This document shows, piece by piece, positions 48,117-56,790 of a stretch of 64,000 bases of DNA (position 1 is the first letter of the stretch; each line of letters starts with the position of its first letter). Source of the DNA: DASUBN01 sp036000105 (GTDB lineage Bacteria; Pseudomonadota; Gammaproteobacteria; Natronospirales; REEB76); NCBI GenBank assembly GCA_036000105.1, contig DASYGE010000004.1, positions 67,118 through 131,117 of the forward strand. The letters run 5' to 3'. Made by a program: the position numbers and the translations under genes. Below the pieces are notes generated by a model. It did no database searches and had not been told where the DNA came from. It saw nothing but the letters and a program-made list of their open reading frames with translations.

Positions 48117-49135
48117 TCCAGCGCTTCCTCGCGGTGCTCAAGGCGCGCAATCGGGAATTCGTCCGGGATCGGGCGGCCTTGGGCTGGAACGTGGCCATGC
48201 CGGCGCTGATCGTCATCGGCATGTGGCTCATCTTCTCCGGGGGTGAGAAACCCCTGTTCAAGGTGGCGGTGCTGAACGGCACCACCCAGCTTTCCCAGAT
48301 AGACAACGCTTTCCTCAAGACCCGCTATGTGGAGTTCTACACGGTCAGCGACGAGACCCAGGTCCAATCCAAGGTGGCCCACAACCAGGTGGATATGGTG
48401 CTGGACTTGCGCACGCCCAAGACGCCCAGCTATTGGGTGAACGAGACTTCACCGAAAGGCTATGTGCTGGAGAAGATACTGGCGGGCGAGACCGATGCCC
48501 ATTACACCCGCGCCACCGTCAGCGGTCGGGCCATCAATTACGTGGACTGGCTCATCCCCGGCGTGCTCGGCATGAACATGATGTTCTCCTGCCTGTTCGG
48601 CGTGGGTTACGTGATCGTGCGCTACCGCAAGAACGGCTTCCTGAAACGCCTGAACGCCACGCCCCTCAAGGCTTTCGAGTTCATCGCGGCGCAGGTGACT
48701 TCGCGGCTCCTGCTCATCATGAGCATCACGGTGGCGGTGTTCATCGGCACCCTCTGGCTCATCGGCTTCTACATGGCTGGTAGTTATCTAACGCTGCTGC
48801 TCGTGGCAGTGATGGGTGCGGCCAGCATGATCTCCCTGGGACTCCTGGTGGCAGCCCGGGTGGGCAGCGAGGAATTCGCCGGCGGCCTGCTGAACCTGGC
48901 CTCCTGGCCCATGATGTTCCTGTCCGGCGTGTGGTTCTCTCTCGAAGGTTCACCGGAGTGGATACAGCGGGTCGCGAAGATATTCCCCCTGACCCAGATG
49001 CTGGATGGCGCCCGCAAGGTGATGCTGGATGGCCAGGGTCTCGCAGACATCTGGCCGCAGCTCTTGTCCCTCGGCTGCATGACCACCCTCTTCCTGTGCC
49101 TGGGTTCCTTCGGCTTCAAGTGGAAGAACGAATAG
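48113..49135 (+). CDS. ABC-2 type transporter permease
   Basis: A protein of 340 residues with an N-terminal membrane helix (about 22-41), a periplasmic domain of about 120 residues and five or six C-terminal helices ending in FLCLGSFGFKWKNE. This is the long form of ABC-2 permease seen in YhhJ/DrrB-like exporters. It is translationally coupled to the ATPase gene. No adaptor protein is adjacent. Confidence 0.9.
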   Translation: MIQRFLAVLKARNREFVRDRAALGWNVAMPALIVIGMWLIFSGGEKPLFKVAVLNGTTQLSQIDNAFLKTRYVEFYTVSDETQVQSKVAHNQVDMVLDLRTPKTPSYWVNETSPKGYVLEKILAGETDAHYTRATVSGRAINYVDWLIPGVLGMNMMFSCLFGVGYVIVRYRKNGFLKRLNATPLKAFEFIAAQVTSRLLLIMSITVAVFIGTLWLIGFYMAGSYLTLLLVAVMGAASMISLGLLVAARVGSEEFAGGLLNLASWPMMFLSGVWFSLEGSPEWIQRVAKIFPLTQMLDGARKVMLDGQGLADIWPQLLSLGCMTTLFLCLGSFGFKWKNE

Positions 49136-49182
49136 GCTCACAGCACTGCTGCGAACACACGTACACGGATGTGCGGGCGTTG

Positions 49183-49201
49183 CCTCCTGCGGAACAGGAG
49201 G
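49183..49201. repeat. Short perfect inverted repeat before mtfA
   Basis: CCTCCTG and CAGGAGG are perfect seven-base arms around five bases. No T tract follows on either strand, so it is not a standard terminator. It sits 42 bases upstream of the mtfA start. Confidence 0.4.
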
Positions 49202-49243
49202 TCGGACCCTTCCATCAGCGGTTTCCGCCCCCATAATCTGCTT

Positions 49244-50005
49244 ATGCTCTCCCTACTCCGCCGCTGGCGTGAACGGCGCATCCTGGCGCGCCACTCTATC
49301 GCCGAAGCCGACTGGCGCGAGGCGCTTGAAGCCCCCTGTCTGCAACGTCTATCCGTTTCCGAGCAGGCCCGCCTCAGGGTGCTCGCGACCTTCCTCCTGC
49401 ACGAGAAAGCCCTGGAGCCGGTACAAGGCTTGAGCCTGACGAGCGCCATGCGGGCGCGCCTCGCCGCACTCGCCTGCCTGCCCATCCTCAACCTGGGACT
49501 ACGCTGGTACCGGGACTGGCACTCCATCGTGCTCTACCCGGATCTGTTCGTGCCCAAGCGGGAAGTGGTGGATGCCGCCGGGGTGATACACCGGGTCCAC
49601 GCGCCCCTCTTGGGCGAAGCCTGGCAACGGGGACCGGTGATCCTTTCCTGGGCGGGGGTGGCGGAGAGCGGCGCTCCGCCGGGACACAACGTGGTAATCC
49701 ACGAGCTGGCCCACAAACTGGACATGCTGAACGGCGAGGCCAACGGCTTCCCGCCGCTGCATGGGCGCATGAGCCGGCGCACCTGGTCCCGCACTTTCCA
49801 GGCGGCGTATCAGGCCCTGGAGCGGCGCATGGCCATGGGTTACCCACCGCCCCTGAACCCTTACGCCCTGGAGAACCCGGGCGAGTTCTTCGCGGTGGCG
49901 AGCGAAGCGTTCTTCGAGACGCCGCGGGTCATACGGGATTTCGATCCCGCGCTATATAAGCAGCTCAGCCTCTTCTACAAGCAGCAACCCATCAGCGCTC
50001 TATAG
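49244..50005 (+). CDS. mtfA: Zinc-dependent peptidase MtfA (Mlc titration factor)
   Basis: A protein of 253 residues with the zinc motif NVVIHELAHKLDMLNGEANG and the third-ligand region ENPGEFFAVASEAFFETP. MtfA binds and inactivates the glucose repressor Mlc in E. coli and has aminopeptidase activity. The start at 49244 gives the family N-terminus MLSLLRRWRERRI; an ATG at 49169 would add 25 unrelated residues and span the inverted repeat. It overlaps the converging permease gene by six bases. Confidence 0.92.
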   Translation: MLSLLRRWRERRILARHSIAEADWREALEAPCLQRLSVSEQARLRVLATFLLHEKALEPVQGLSLTSAMRARLAALACLPILNLGLRWYRDWHSIVLYPDLFVPKREVVDAAGVIHRVHAPLLGEAWQRGPVILSWAGVAESGAPPGHNVVIHELAHKLDMLNGEANGFPPLHGRMSRRTWSRTFQAAYQALERRMAMGYPPPLNPYALENPGEFFAVASEAFFETPRVIRDFDPALYKQLSLFYKQQPISAL

Positions 50006-51190
50006 CTGCCGGAGGCTAGATGCGATAGGCATGCGCACTGCGCGCAAGGCTGGCAGCAACCCGCCCAGGAGACCCATGAGTAAGGCATATACGGCGCCGT
50101 GTATGAGCAGCGCCGGCGTGACCTGGAAGGAGAATGCCACTTGGGCGAAGTTCGAGCCCAGGGTGCTGGTCTCGATGCCGTTGAACAGGAAGTAGGCCAG
50201 GGCTCCGCCTAGGATCCCGCCCAGGAGACCCAGAAGCATGCCCTCCACCAGCACCGATATGAGCACCGGCGAACGCCCGAAGCCCAGCGCACGCAAGGTT
50301 GCGATCTCGGCGGCGCGGCTCGACACCGAGTTATACATGGTGTTGATGGCACCGAAGATCGCACCTATGCCCATGAGGAAGGCGATGAAGGCGCCGGCGC
50401 CGGTGATGAAGCTGTTCATGTTCTTGGACTGCTCGGCGTAGAAATCCGTCTCCCGCTCCACGCTCACGTTGAGCTGCGGGTTGCTGGTCAAGCTGTCCTT
50501 GAACTGCTGGAAGGCCGTGGGCGAAGCCAGTTTCACGAACACCGACTCCAGGGAGCTGCCGCGTTTGTAAGCGGCCTGCATCACCGTAAGATCGCCCCAC
50601 ACTTCCGAGGAATAGACGCCACCATCGTCGAAGACCCCGACGATGTTCCACTTGTAGGGACCTGAGTGGATCACGTCCCCCAGGGCGAAGCCTTTGTATT
50701 CATGGGAAGCGCGCAGGCCGACGATCACTTCGTTCAGGCCCGGCTGGAAGTTGCGCCCGGCGACGATGTGCACCTTGTCGTGCACCTGGAACACGTTGCT
50801 GTCCACGCCACGGAACGGCACGTTGGCGTCCAGTCCGGTATCCACCTTGGGCATGCTGAGCTGCACCAGGAGTTCATCCGAGGCCAGGGGGCCGCTGGTG
50901 GTGGGCTGGATGCCCGGTGCTTCGGCCACGAGCTTGGCGTCGTTCACGCTCAGCACGCTGTTGACCTCGGCACCGGCGCCGCCGCGCATGACGATGACCA
51001 CGTCAGGCGAGCCGGATTCCCGCAGGGTGGCATTGAAGCCGTCGCGGATGGCGAACACCGCGACGAACACCATGATCACCCCGGTGAAGCCGATGACAGC
51101 CACCAGGGACGAATCCAGCCGCCCCTTCAGGTTGCGCAAGTTCAACAGACAGACCGTGTATAGCTGGTAGAACCAGTGCATGAGACCCAT
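50000..51190 (-). CDS. ABC transporter permease, FtsX/MacB type (second)
   Basis: A permease of 396 residues with an N-terminal helix, a large periplasmic MacB-like domain (about 50-270) and three C-terminal helices with the family segment SSRAAEIATLRALGFGRS. It is the last gene of a four-gene exporter operon and begins one base after the stop of the other permease. The two permeases are distinct in sequence and probably form a heterodimer. Confidence 0.92.
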   Translation of the reverse strand: MGLMHWFYQLYTVCLLNLRNLKGRLDSSLVAVIGFTGVIMVFVAVFAIRDGFNATLRESGSPDVVIVMRGGAGAEVNSVLSVNDAKLVAEAPGIQPTTSGPLASDELLVQLSMPKVDTGLDANVPFRGVDSNVFQVHDKVHIVAGRNFQPGLNEVIVGLRASHEYKGFALGDVIHSGPYKWNIVGVFDDGGVYSSEVWGDLTVMQAAYKRGSSLESVFVKLASPTAFQQFKDSLTSNPQLNVSVERETDFYAEQSKNMNSFITGAGAFIAFLMGIGAIFGAINTMYNSVSSRAAEIATLRALGFGRSPVLISVLVEGMLLGLLGGILGGALAYFLFNGIETSTLGSNFAQVAFSFQVTPALLIHGAVYALLMGLLGGLLPALRAVRMPIASSLRQL

Positions 51191-51191
51191 A

Positions 51192-52334
51192 TCAGGCTCT
51201 CCTGAGGGCAGTAGCCACTTGCAGGCGCATGGCCTGGGCGGCGGGCAACAGACCGGCCAGCAGTCCGAGCAGCAACATCAGCAGGATGCCGAAGGCGATG
51301 CTGGACGCAGGGGTATGGAAGTCCTGCAGGAACGGCAGCTTGGAACCGATACCACCGGCGAACATGGCGCCCAGCAATATCCCGAGCACCCCGCCCAGGA
51401 AGGTGACCAGCAGGGATTCAGCCAGGATCATCAGGGCTATGCCGCGGCGGCCGAAACCCAAGGCCTTCAGCACCGCGAGTTCGCTCACCCGCTCGCGGAT
51501 GGACTGGGCCATGGTGTTGGCAGTCACCAACAACATACTGAACAGCACGGCGGTGACGATGCCTGTGACGATCTTGCCGATGTTGCCCAGCATGGCGGCG
51601 AAGCCCTGCACGAAGGCTTTCTCCGTGGAGGTCTTGCTCTCTGCATCGGAGTTGGCGAACATCGTGTCTATCTGCTGGGCGATGCTGCCGGCACGCTCCG
51701 GATCGGCGATCTTGAGCATGAACATACCCACCTGGTTGTTGCGGAAGGCGCGCGTGTCATCCAGGTATTTGTAGTGCATCAGGAGTTCGTCTTCCTGGCC
51801 GCCGTGATAGATGCCATCCACGGTCACATCCCAGGTGCTGTTGCCCTGCTTGTCGCGCCAGATGTTGGAGCGCAGCGGGAAATGGTCGCCCACCTTCCAG
51901 CCATAATGCTTGGCCACCGACGGCCCGACGATCACGCCATCGTGGTCGTTGAGCCAGGCCTGTTCCTGTTCCGGCGGCAAGTGCATGTCGTCATGCACCT
52001 CCAGGAAAGTCTTGGCATCCACCCCGAAACCGGTAATGGGCTGGCGCGGGTCCTGGAAATAAGCACCCACCCATTCCTGCCAGGTGACCACCGCCACGCC
52101 GGGCACCGTGGCGATACGGTCCGCATAATTGATGGGCATGGAGTTGATCAGGCCTACCCGGTTGGTGACCACCAGGCGATCCGCGCCGGCGAGATCGATG
52201 CCGCCGGTGAAAGCCTGGCGCACTGCACCCAGCACCGCGAACAGCATGAAAGCGATCAACACCGAAAGCAGGGTGAACACGGTGCGCGCCTTGCGGCGCA
52301 TCAGGTTGGCCCAGATGAGTGGTATGTACTTCAT
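51192..52334 (-). CDS. ABC transporter permease, FtsX/MacB type (first)
   Basis: A permease of 380 residues with the same layout: an N-terminal helix (RKARTVFTLLSVLIAFMLF), a MacB-like periplasmic domain and three C-terminal helices preceded by RERVSELAVLKALGFGRRG. Its start overlaps the ATPase stop in ATGA. MacB-type systems do not pump through the membrane but drive an adaptor and outer-membrane channel from the periplasm. Confidence 0.92.
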   Translation of the reverse strand: MKYIPLIWANLMRRKARTVFTLLSVLIAFMLFAVLGAVRQAFTGGIDLAGADRLVVTNRVGLINSMPINYADRIATVPGVAVVTWQEWVGAYFQDPRQPITGFGVDAKTFLEVHDDMHLPPEQEQAWLNDHDGVIVGPSVAKHYGWKVGDHFPLRSNIWRDKQGNSTWDVTVDGIYHGGQEDELLMHYKYLDDTRAFRNNQVGMFMLKIADPERAGSIAQQIDTMFANSDAESKTSTEKAFVQGFAAMLGNIGKIVTGIVTAVLFSMLLVTANTMAQSIRERVSELAVLKALGFGRRGIALMILAESLLVTFLGGVLGILLGAMFAGGIGSKLPFLQDFHTPASSIAFGILLMLLLGLLAGLLPAAQAMRLQVATALRRA

Positions 52335-53059
52335 TTCTCGGGCTCCGTAGTGAGGCGGCCCTTGTTCATATAGAGGATGCGGCGCGCGCGGGCCGCAGCA
52401 TGGGGATCATGGGTGACCATGACGATGGTCTTGCCCTGCTCGCGGTTTAGGGCCTGCAGGAGGTCCAGGATCTCATCACCGGACTTGCGGTCCAGGTCAC
52501 CCGTAGGCTCGTCGCAGAGCAGCAGCAACGGATCACCCACGATGGCGCGAGCGATGCCCACGCGCTGTTCCTGGCCGCCGGAGAGTTCCGACGGCTTGTG
52601 CTTGGCCCGGTCGGCGATGTTGGCTAAGGACAAGGCTGCCTGCACGCGACGCTTGCGTTCAGAGGCCGAAAGGCCTGTGAGGAGCAGCGGCAGTTCCACA
52701 TTGCGCTCAGCAGAAAGCACCGGCAGCAGGTGATAGAGCTGGAACACGAAACCCACGTTGTGGGCGCGCCAACGAGCGAGCTCCGACTCGTTGTAGCGGG
52801 CGATGTCGGTGCCCTCCACTTGGATGGCGCCGCTGGTAGGCCGGTCTATGCCGCCCAACAGGTTCAACAGCGTGGTCTTGCCGGAACCGGAGGGGCCCAT
52901 GAGGGCCAGGAAATCGCCCCGCGGGATATCCAGGCTGAGTCTCTGCAACACGTGCACCGTCTCGCCGCCGCGGCGGTATTCCTTGGTGACGTCCTGCACC
53001 GCCACCAGGGTGCTGGCGGGACCGATCTCGGTGGATTGCACGGGTTTCGGCATGCTCAT
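52331..53059 (-). CDS. ABC transporter ATP-binding protein, MacB/LolD type
   Basis: An ATPase of 242 residues with Walker A MGPSGSGKTTLLNLLGG, signature LSGGQEQRVGIARAI and Walker B LLLCDEPTGDLD. The sequence around Walker A and the D loop is typical of the MacB/LolD/FtsE group. GAGGAG is six bases before the ATG at 53059, which rules out the longer frame to 53119. Co-transcribed with both permease genes and the adaptor gene. Confidence 0.94.
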   Translation of the reverse strand: MSMPKPVQSTEIGPASTLVAVQDVTKEYRRGGETVHVLQRLSLDIPRGDFLALMGPSGSGKTTLLNLLGGIDRPTSGAIQVEGTDIARYNESELARWRAHNVGFVFQLYHLLPVLSAERNVELPLLLTGLSASERKRRVQAALSLANIADRAKHKPSELSGGQEQRVGIARAIVGDPLLLLCDEPTGDLDRKSGDEILDLLQALNREQGKTIVMVTHDPHAAARARRILYMNKGRLTTEPEK

Positions 53060-53084
53060 GGGTCGCTCCTCAGCGTAAGGCGTA

Positions 53085-54335
53085 TCAAGGTGAATCTGTC
53101 GCGTGCACGCGGGCGCCATCGGTCAGCGGCTTGTCCGCCTGGACGATGACGCGTTCATCGCCGCTGATGCCGGCCAGCACTTCCACATCTGTACCGGTCT
53201 CGGCACCGAGCTTCACGGCGCGCCGCTCGGCACGGCCGTCGTCATACACGAACACATAGGGTGTGGCGCCGTCCTTGTGGACCGCTGCCTGGGGTATCTG
53301 CACCCGGGCTTGGGGCGCCGCAGCCGCTCCGGCTTCGTCGCCCAGGAACCAGACCTGGATGGACATCTGCGGCAGGATGCGCGGATCCAGCTTGTCGAAG
53401 CCGACGCGCACCTTGACCGTGGCCTTGTCGCGATCGGCGGTGGGGATGATGCTCACCACGTGGGACGGGATATGCCAGTCCGGATAGGCATCCAACACCG
53501 CATCCACTTGCTGACCCGGATGCACGCGGCCGATATAGGCCTCGTTGACATCCACCTCGATCTCGAGGGAACTCATGTCCACCACGGTGGCGATGCCGGT
53601 GCGCGTGTTGCCGCCACCGGCGGAATTGGGTGAGATCATCTCACCGGGCTGGGCATCCTTGGACACCACCACGCCGGCGAAAGGCGAACGGATCACCGTG
53701 TCGTCCAGCAACTGCTGATCGAGCTGTAGGCTGTTGCGGGCCACGCCTGCCTGTTCATGGGCGCTGTCCACGCCTGCTTTCAGGCTGGCTTCTTTGGTGT
53801 TGCTGGCATCCATATCGGACTGGCTGATGAGATGTCGGGCGAAGAGCGTGCGGTTGCGTTCTAGGTCGCGGGCGGCATTGTCGTGCTCGACTTCCGCCTG
53901 ATGCTCCTGGGCTTCGGCCGAAGCCAGCTGGCTCTTGGCCACGTTCAGCTGATCCTGGTCGGTCGAATCATCCAATCGCGCCAGCACTTGGCCGGCCGAC
54001 ACATGCATGCCCTCTTCCACCAGGACCGCGCTCACCTTGCCGGTGACTTTGGAAGACACCACCGCTTGCAGGCGGGGTACCACATAACCGGAGGCATTCA
54101 GCAAGCGCGCGGCACCGCCGACGCTACCCCCAGCCTTGTCCTGCAAGACCTTGGCTGCGGCGACCTGCACCGATATATAAGTGGGCTTGAATAAGAGCCA
54201 GGCCACCAGCACGGCGAGGAGCAATGCCGCCACGGCCACGCCGATGAGCAGCGGACGGGTGCGCCGCTTGAGCGCGATCTCGTCGGCGCTCCGGTCCATC
54301 CGCAGGGCATTCAAGGCTTCCCGATCCAAAGGCAC
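53085..54335 (-). CDS. HlyD/RND-type periplasmic adaptor protein
   Basis: An adaptor of 416 residues with one N-terminal membrane helix (about 30-48), a lipoyl half-motif, a long coiled-coil hairpin (about 120-215, rich in Gln, Glu and Ala), a beta-barrel and a membrane-proximal domain (VQIPQAAVHKDGATPYVFV). This is the MacA/EmrA type that links the ABC unit to an outer-membrane channel of the TolC type; no such channel is encoded here. The GTG start has GGGGAG seven bases upstream. It heads the minus-strand operon and diverges from tatD. Confidence 0.92.
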   Translation of the reverse strand: MPLDREALNALRMDRSADEIALKRRTRPLLIGVAVAALLLAVLVAWLLFKPTYISVQVAAAKVLQDKAGGSVGGAARLLNASGYVVPRLQAVVSSKVTGKVSAVLVEEGMHVSAGQVLARLDDSTDQDQLNVAKSQLASAEAQEHQAEVEHDNAARDLERNRTLFARHLISQSDMDASNTKEASLKAGVDSAHEQAGVARNSLQLDQQLLDDTVIRSPFAGVVVSKDAQPGEMISPNSAGGGNTRTGIATVVDMSSLEIEVDVNEAYIGRVHPGQQVDAVLDAYPDWHIPSHVVSIIPTADRDKATVKVRVGFDKLDPRILPQMSIQVWFLGDEAGAAAAPQARVQIPQAAVHKDGATPYVFVYDDGRAERRAVKLGAETGTDVEVLAGISGDERVIVQADKPLTDGARVHATDSP

Positions 54336-54489
54336 TGTTGAGCTCCCCGAACAAGCCGTGTCGCGGACACGGAAAGGACGTTAGTTTACACTTGCGTCGC
54401 CGCAGGCCTTCATGGGCCTGCCATCCATCCCGCGGCCAGTGTGCCGCTTCCAACTCTCCACCGGCAGTCATGTTCATCAGGAAATTGGA

Positions 54490-55323
54490 ATGACAGATGT
54501 CACGCGGCGCCCCATAGGCGGACTCATAGACATCGGCGCCAACCTCACCCATGACAGCTTCGACGCGGACCGCCCGGAGGTCCTGGCTCGTGCCCGATCG
54601 GCCGGCGTGAGCCGTTTCATCGTCACCGGTAGCGACACCGCCCACAGCCGTAAGGCCCTCGCCTTGAGCCGTGAACACCCCGGCAGCCTGTATGCCACCG
54701 CCGGCGTGCATCCGCATCATGCCAAGGACTGCACCGACGCCACCGCCGGAGAACTCCAGAAACTCCTGGCTCAGCCGGAGACCGTGGCGGCGGGTGAATG
54801 CGGCCTGGACTACTTCCGCAACTTCTCACCGCCGGAGGTGCAGCGGCGGGTGTTCGAGATGCAGTTGGAACTGGCCGTGGAATCCGCCAAACCCGTGTTC
54901 CTGCACCAGCGGGATGCCCGCGGGGACTTCATGCAGATACTCGCCCGTCACCGGCCGCGGCTCAAGCGGGCCGTGGTGCACTGTTTCACCGGCGATGCGG
55001 CAGAACTCCAGGGTTATCTCGAACTCGACTGCCATATCGGTATCACCGGCTGGATCTGCGACGAACGGCGCGGTCAGCATCTCAAGGACTGCGTCGGGCT
55101 CATCCCCACCGGGCGTCTCATGCTTGAGACAGACGCGCCTTATCTCATCCCCCGGGACCTGAGACCGAAACCCCAGACCCACCGCAACGAGCCCATGCAC
55201 CTGCCGCACATCTGCGCAGTGGTGGCCGCATGCGTCGGAAGATCTCCGGCGGAACTCGGCGCCGAGACCACCCGCAATGCCGAGGATTTTTTCGCACTGC
55301 CGGCCTCTGCACCCTTGGGTTAG
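54490..55323 (+). CDS. tatD: TatD family metal-dependent hydrolase
   Basis: A TatD DNase of 277 residues. Conserved blocks are LIDIGANLTHDSF, ATAGVHPHHA, AGECGLDY, PVFLHQRDA, HCFTGDAAEL and LMLETDAPYL, which supply the two-metal site. E. coli TatD is a 3'-5' exonuclease involved in repair of oxidative damage. The start at 54490 gives the usual N-terminus; a longer frame to 54412 has no support. It diverges from the exporter operon; the 154 bases between show no clear promoter. Confidence 0.92.
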   Translation: MTDVTRRPIGGLIDIGANLTHDSFDADRPEVLARARSAGVSRFIVTGSDTAHSRKALALSREHPGSLYATAGVHPHHAKDCTDATAGELQKLLAQPETVAAGECGLDYFRNFSPPEVQRRVFEMQLELAVESAKPVFLHQRDARGDFMQILARHRPRLKRAVVHCFTGDAAELQGYLELDCHIGITGWICDERRGQHLKDCVGLIPTGRLMLETDAPYLIPRDLRPKPQTHRNEPMHLPHICAVVAACVGRSPAELGAETTRNAEDFFALPASAPLG

Positions 55324-55361
55324 AATCTGTGCCCCGCCTCGTCCTTCTTCCGGAGACCGCG

Positions 55362-56771
55362 ATGGATCAGAAAGAACTTAAACGCTTCGTGGACGAGACC
55401 TGGGACGAGTCCATCCTGCCCACGCTCCAGACCTATATAGGCATCCCCAACAAATCCCCGGGTTTCGACCCAAAATGGCAGGAACACGGTCATATGGACC
55501 GGGCCATCGAGCTGGCAGCGGCCTGGTGCCGACAGCAGCCCATCCGGGGCATGAGCGTGGAGATCATGCGCCTGCCTGGGCGTACCCCGCTCCTGTTCGC
55601 AGAGATCCCCGGCGACGGCAAAGATACGGTGTTGCTCTACGGGCACCTGGACAAGCAGCCGGAGTTCACCGGCTGGATGGAGGGCCTGGATCCCTGGAAG
55701 CCGGTGATGCGCGGCGACAAGCTCTACGGCCGCGGCGGGGCCGACGACGGTTATGCCACCTTCGCTTCCCTCACCGCCATCCGCGCCCTCCAGGAACAGG
55801 GCATCCCCCACGCGCGCTGCGTGATGGTCATCGAGTGCTGCGAGGAATCCGGCAGCTATGACCTACCCCATCACATCGAAGCTCTGGGCAAGCGTCTCGG
55901 CGACGTGAGCCTGGTGGTATGCCTGGATGCCGAGTGCGGCAACTATGACCAGCTCTGGACCACCACTTCCCTGCGCGGCAATCTAGTGGGAACCCTGACG
56001 GTGGAAGTGCTGACGGAAGGCGTGCATTCCGGCGCCGCCAGCGGCATCGTGCCCTCCAGTTTCCGGGTGCTGCGCACCCTGTTGGATCGGGTGGAAGATT
56101 CTGCATCCGGTGTCTCCAAGGTCAAGAGCCTCAAGCCCAAGATCCCCGCGCAGCGCATGCAGCAGATCCGGCGCGTGGCCAAGGTGCTGAAGAACACCGT
56201 CTATACCAAGATGCCTTTTGCCAAGGGCGTGCAGCCCATCAGCAGGGAGACTCTCAAACTCATCATCAACAATACCTGGGGCCCGACCCTGTCGGTGACC
56301 GGCGCCGAGGGCATCCCGGCGCTCGGCAACGCCGGCAACGTACTGCGTCCCCAGACCACCTTGAAGCTCTCCTTCCGCCTGCCGCCCACGGCGGATGCGA
56401 AGAAGGTCGGCGCTGAGGTGCGGCGCATCCTGGAGACCAAGCCCCCCTATGGCGCCCGGGTGACGTTCAAGGTGGATTCCGCCATGGGCGGCTGGAACGC
56501 CTCGCCGGTGGCTAAGTGGCTGGAGAAATCCATGCAACGCTCCTCCAAGGCCCATTTCGGCAAAGACGCGGTGTACATGGGTACCGGCGGCAGCATCCCT
56601 TTCATGGGCATGCTGGGCAAGAAGTTCCCCAAGGCTCAGTTCCTGGTGACCGGGCTCCTGGGACCGAAGTCTAACGCCCACGGACCCAACGAGTTCCTGC
56701 ACGTACCCACGGGCAAGAAGCTCACGGCCTGCGTCGCCCAGGTGATCGCTGACCACCACACACGCGGATAG
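55362..56771 (+). CDS. M20 family dipeptidase (carnosinase/DUG1-like)
   Basis: A zinc peptidase of 469 residues. Metal ligands and the catalytic residues are visible in LLYGHLDKQP, the GRGGADDGYAT block, CCEESGSYDLPHH (general base Glu) and SAMGGWNASP, with a dimerisation domain in the middle. It resembles cytosolic non-specific dipeptidases and carnosinases rather than DapE. The ATG at 55362 gives a normal N-terminus. It lies 19 bases upstream of the cytochrome bd genes, so they may share a transcript by read-through. Confidence 0.9.
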   Translation: MDQKELKRFVDETWDESILPTLQTYIGIPNKSPGFDPKWQEHGHMDRAIELAAAWCRQQPIRGMSVEIMRLPGRTPLLFAEIPGDGKDTVLLYGHLDKQPEFTGWMEGLDPWKPVMRGDKLYGRGGADDGYATFASLTAIRALQEQGIPHARCVMVIECCEESGSYDLPHHIEALGKRLGDVSLVVCLDAECGNYDQLWTTTSLRGNLVGTLTVEVLTEGVHSGAASGIVPSSFRVLRTLLDRVEDSASGVSKVKSLKPKIPAQRMQQIRRVAKVLKNTVYTKMPFAKGVQPISRETLKLIINNTWGPTLSVTGAEGIPALGNAGNVLRPQTTLKLSFRLPPTADAKKVGAEVRRILETKPPYGARVTFKVDSAMGGWNASPVAKWLEKSMQRSSKAHFGKDAVYMGTGGSIPFMGMLGKKFPKAQFLVTGLLGPKSNAHGPNEFLHVPTGKKLTACVAQVIADHHTRG

Positions 56772-56790
56772 GCGTTAAAGGAGCATCAAC

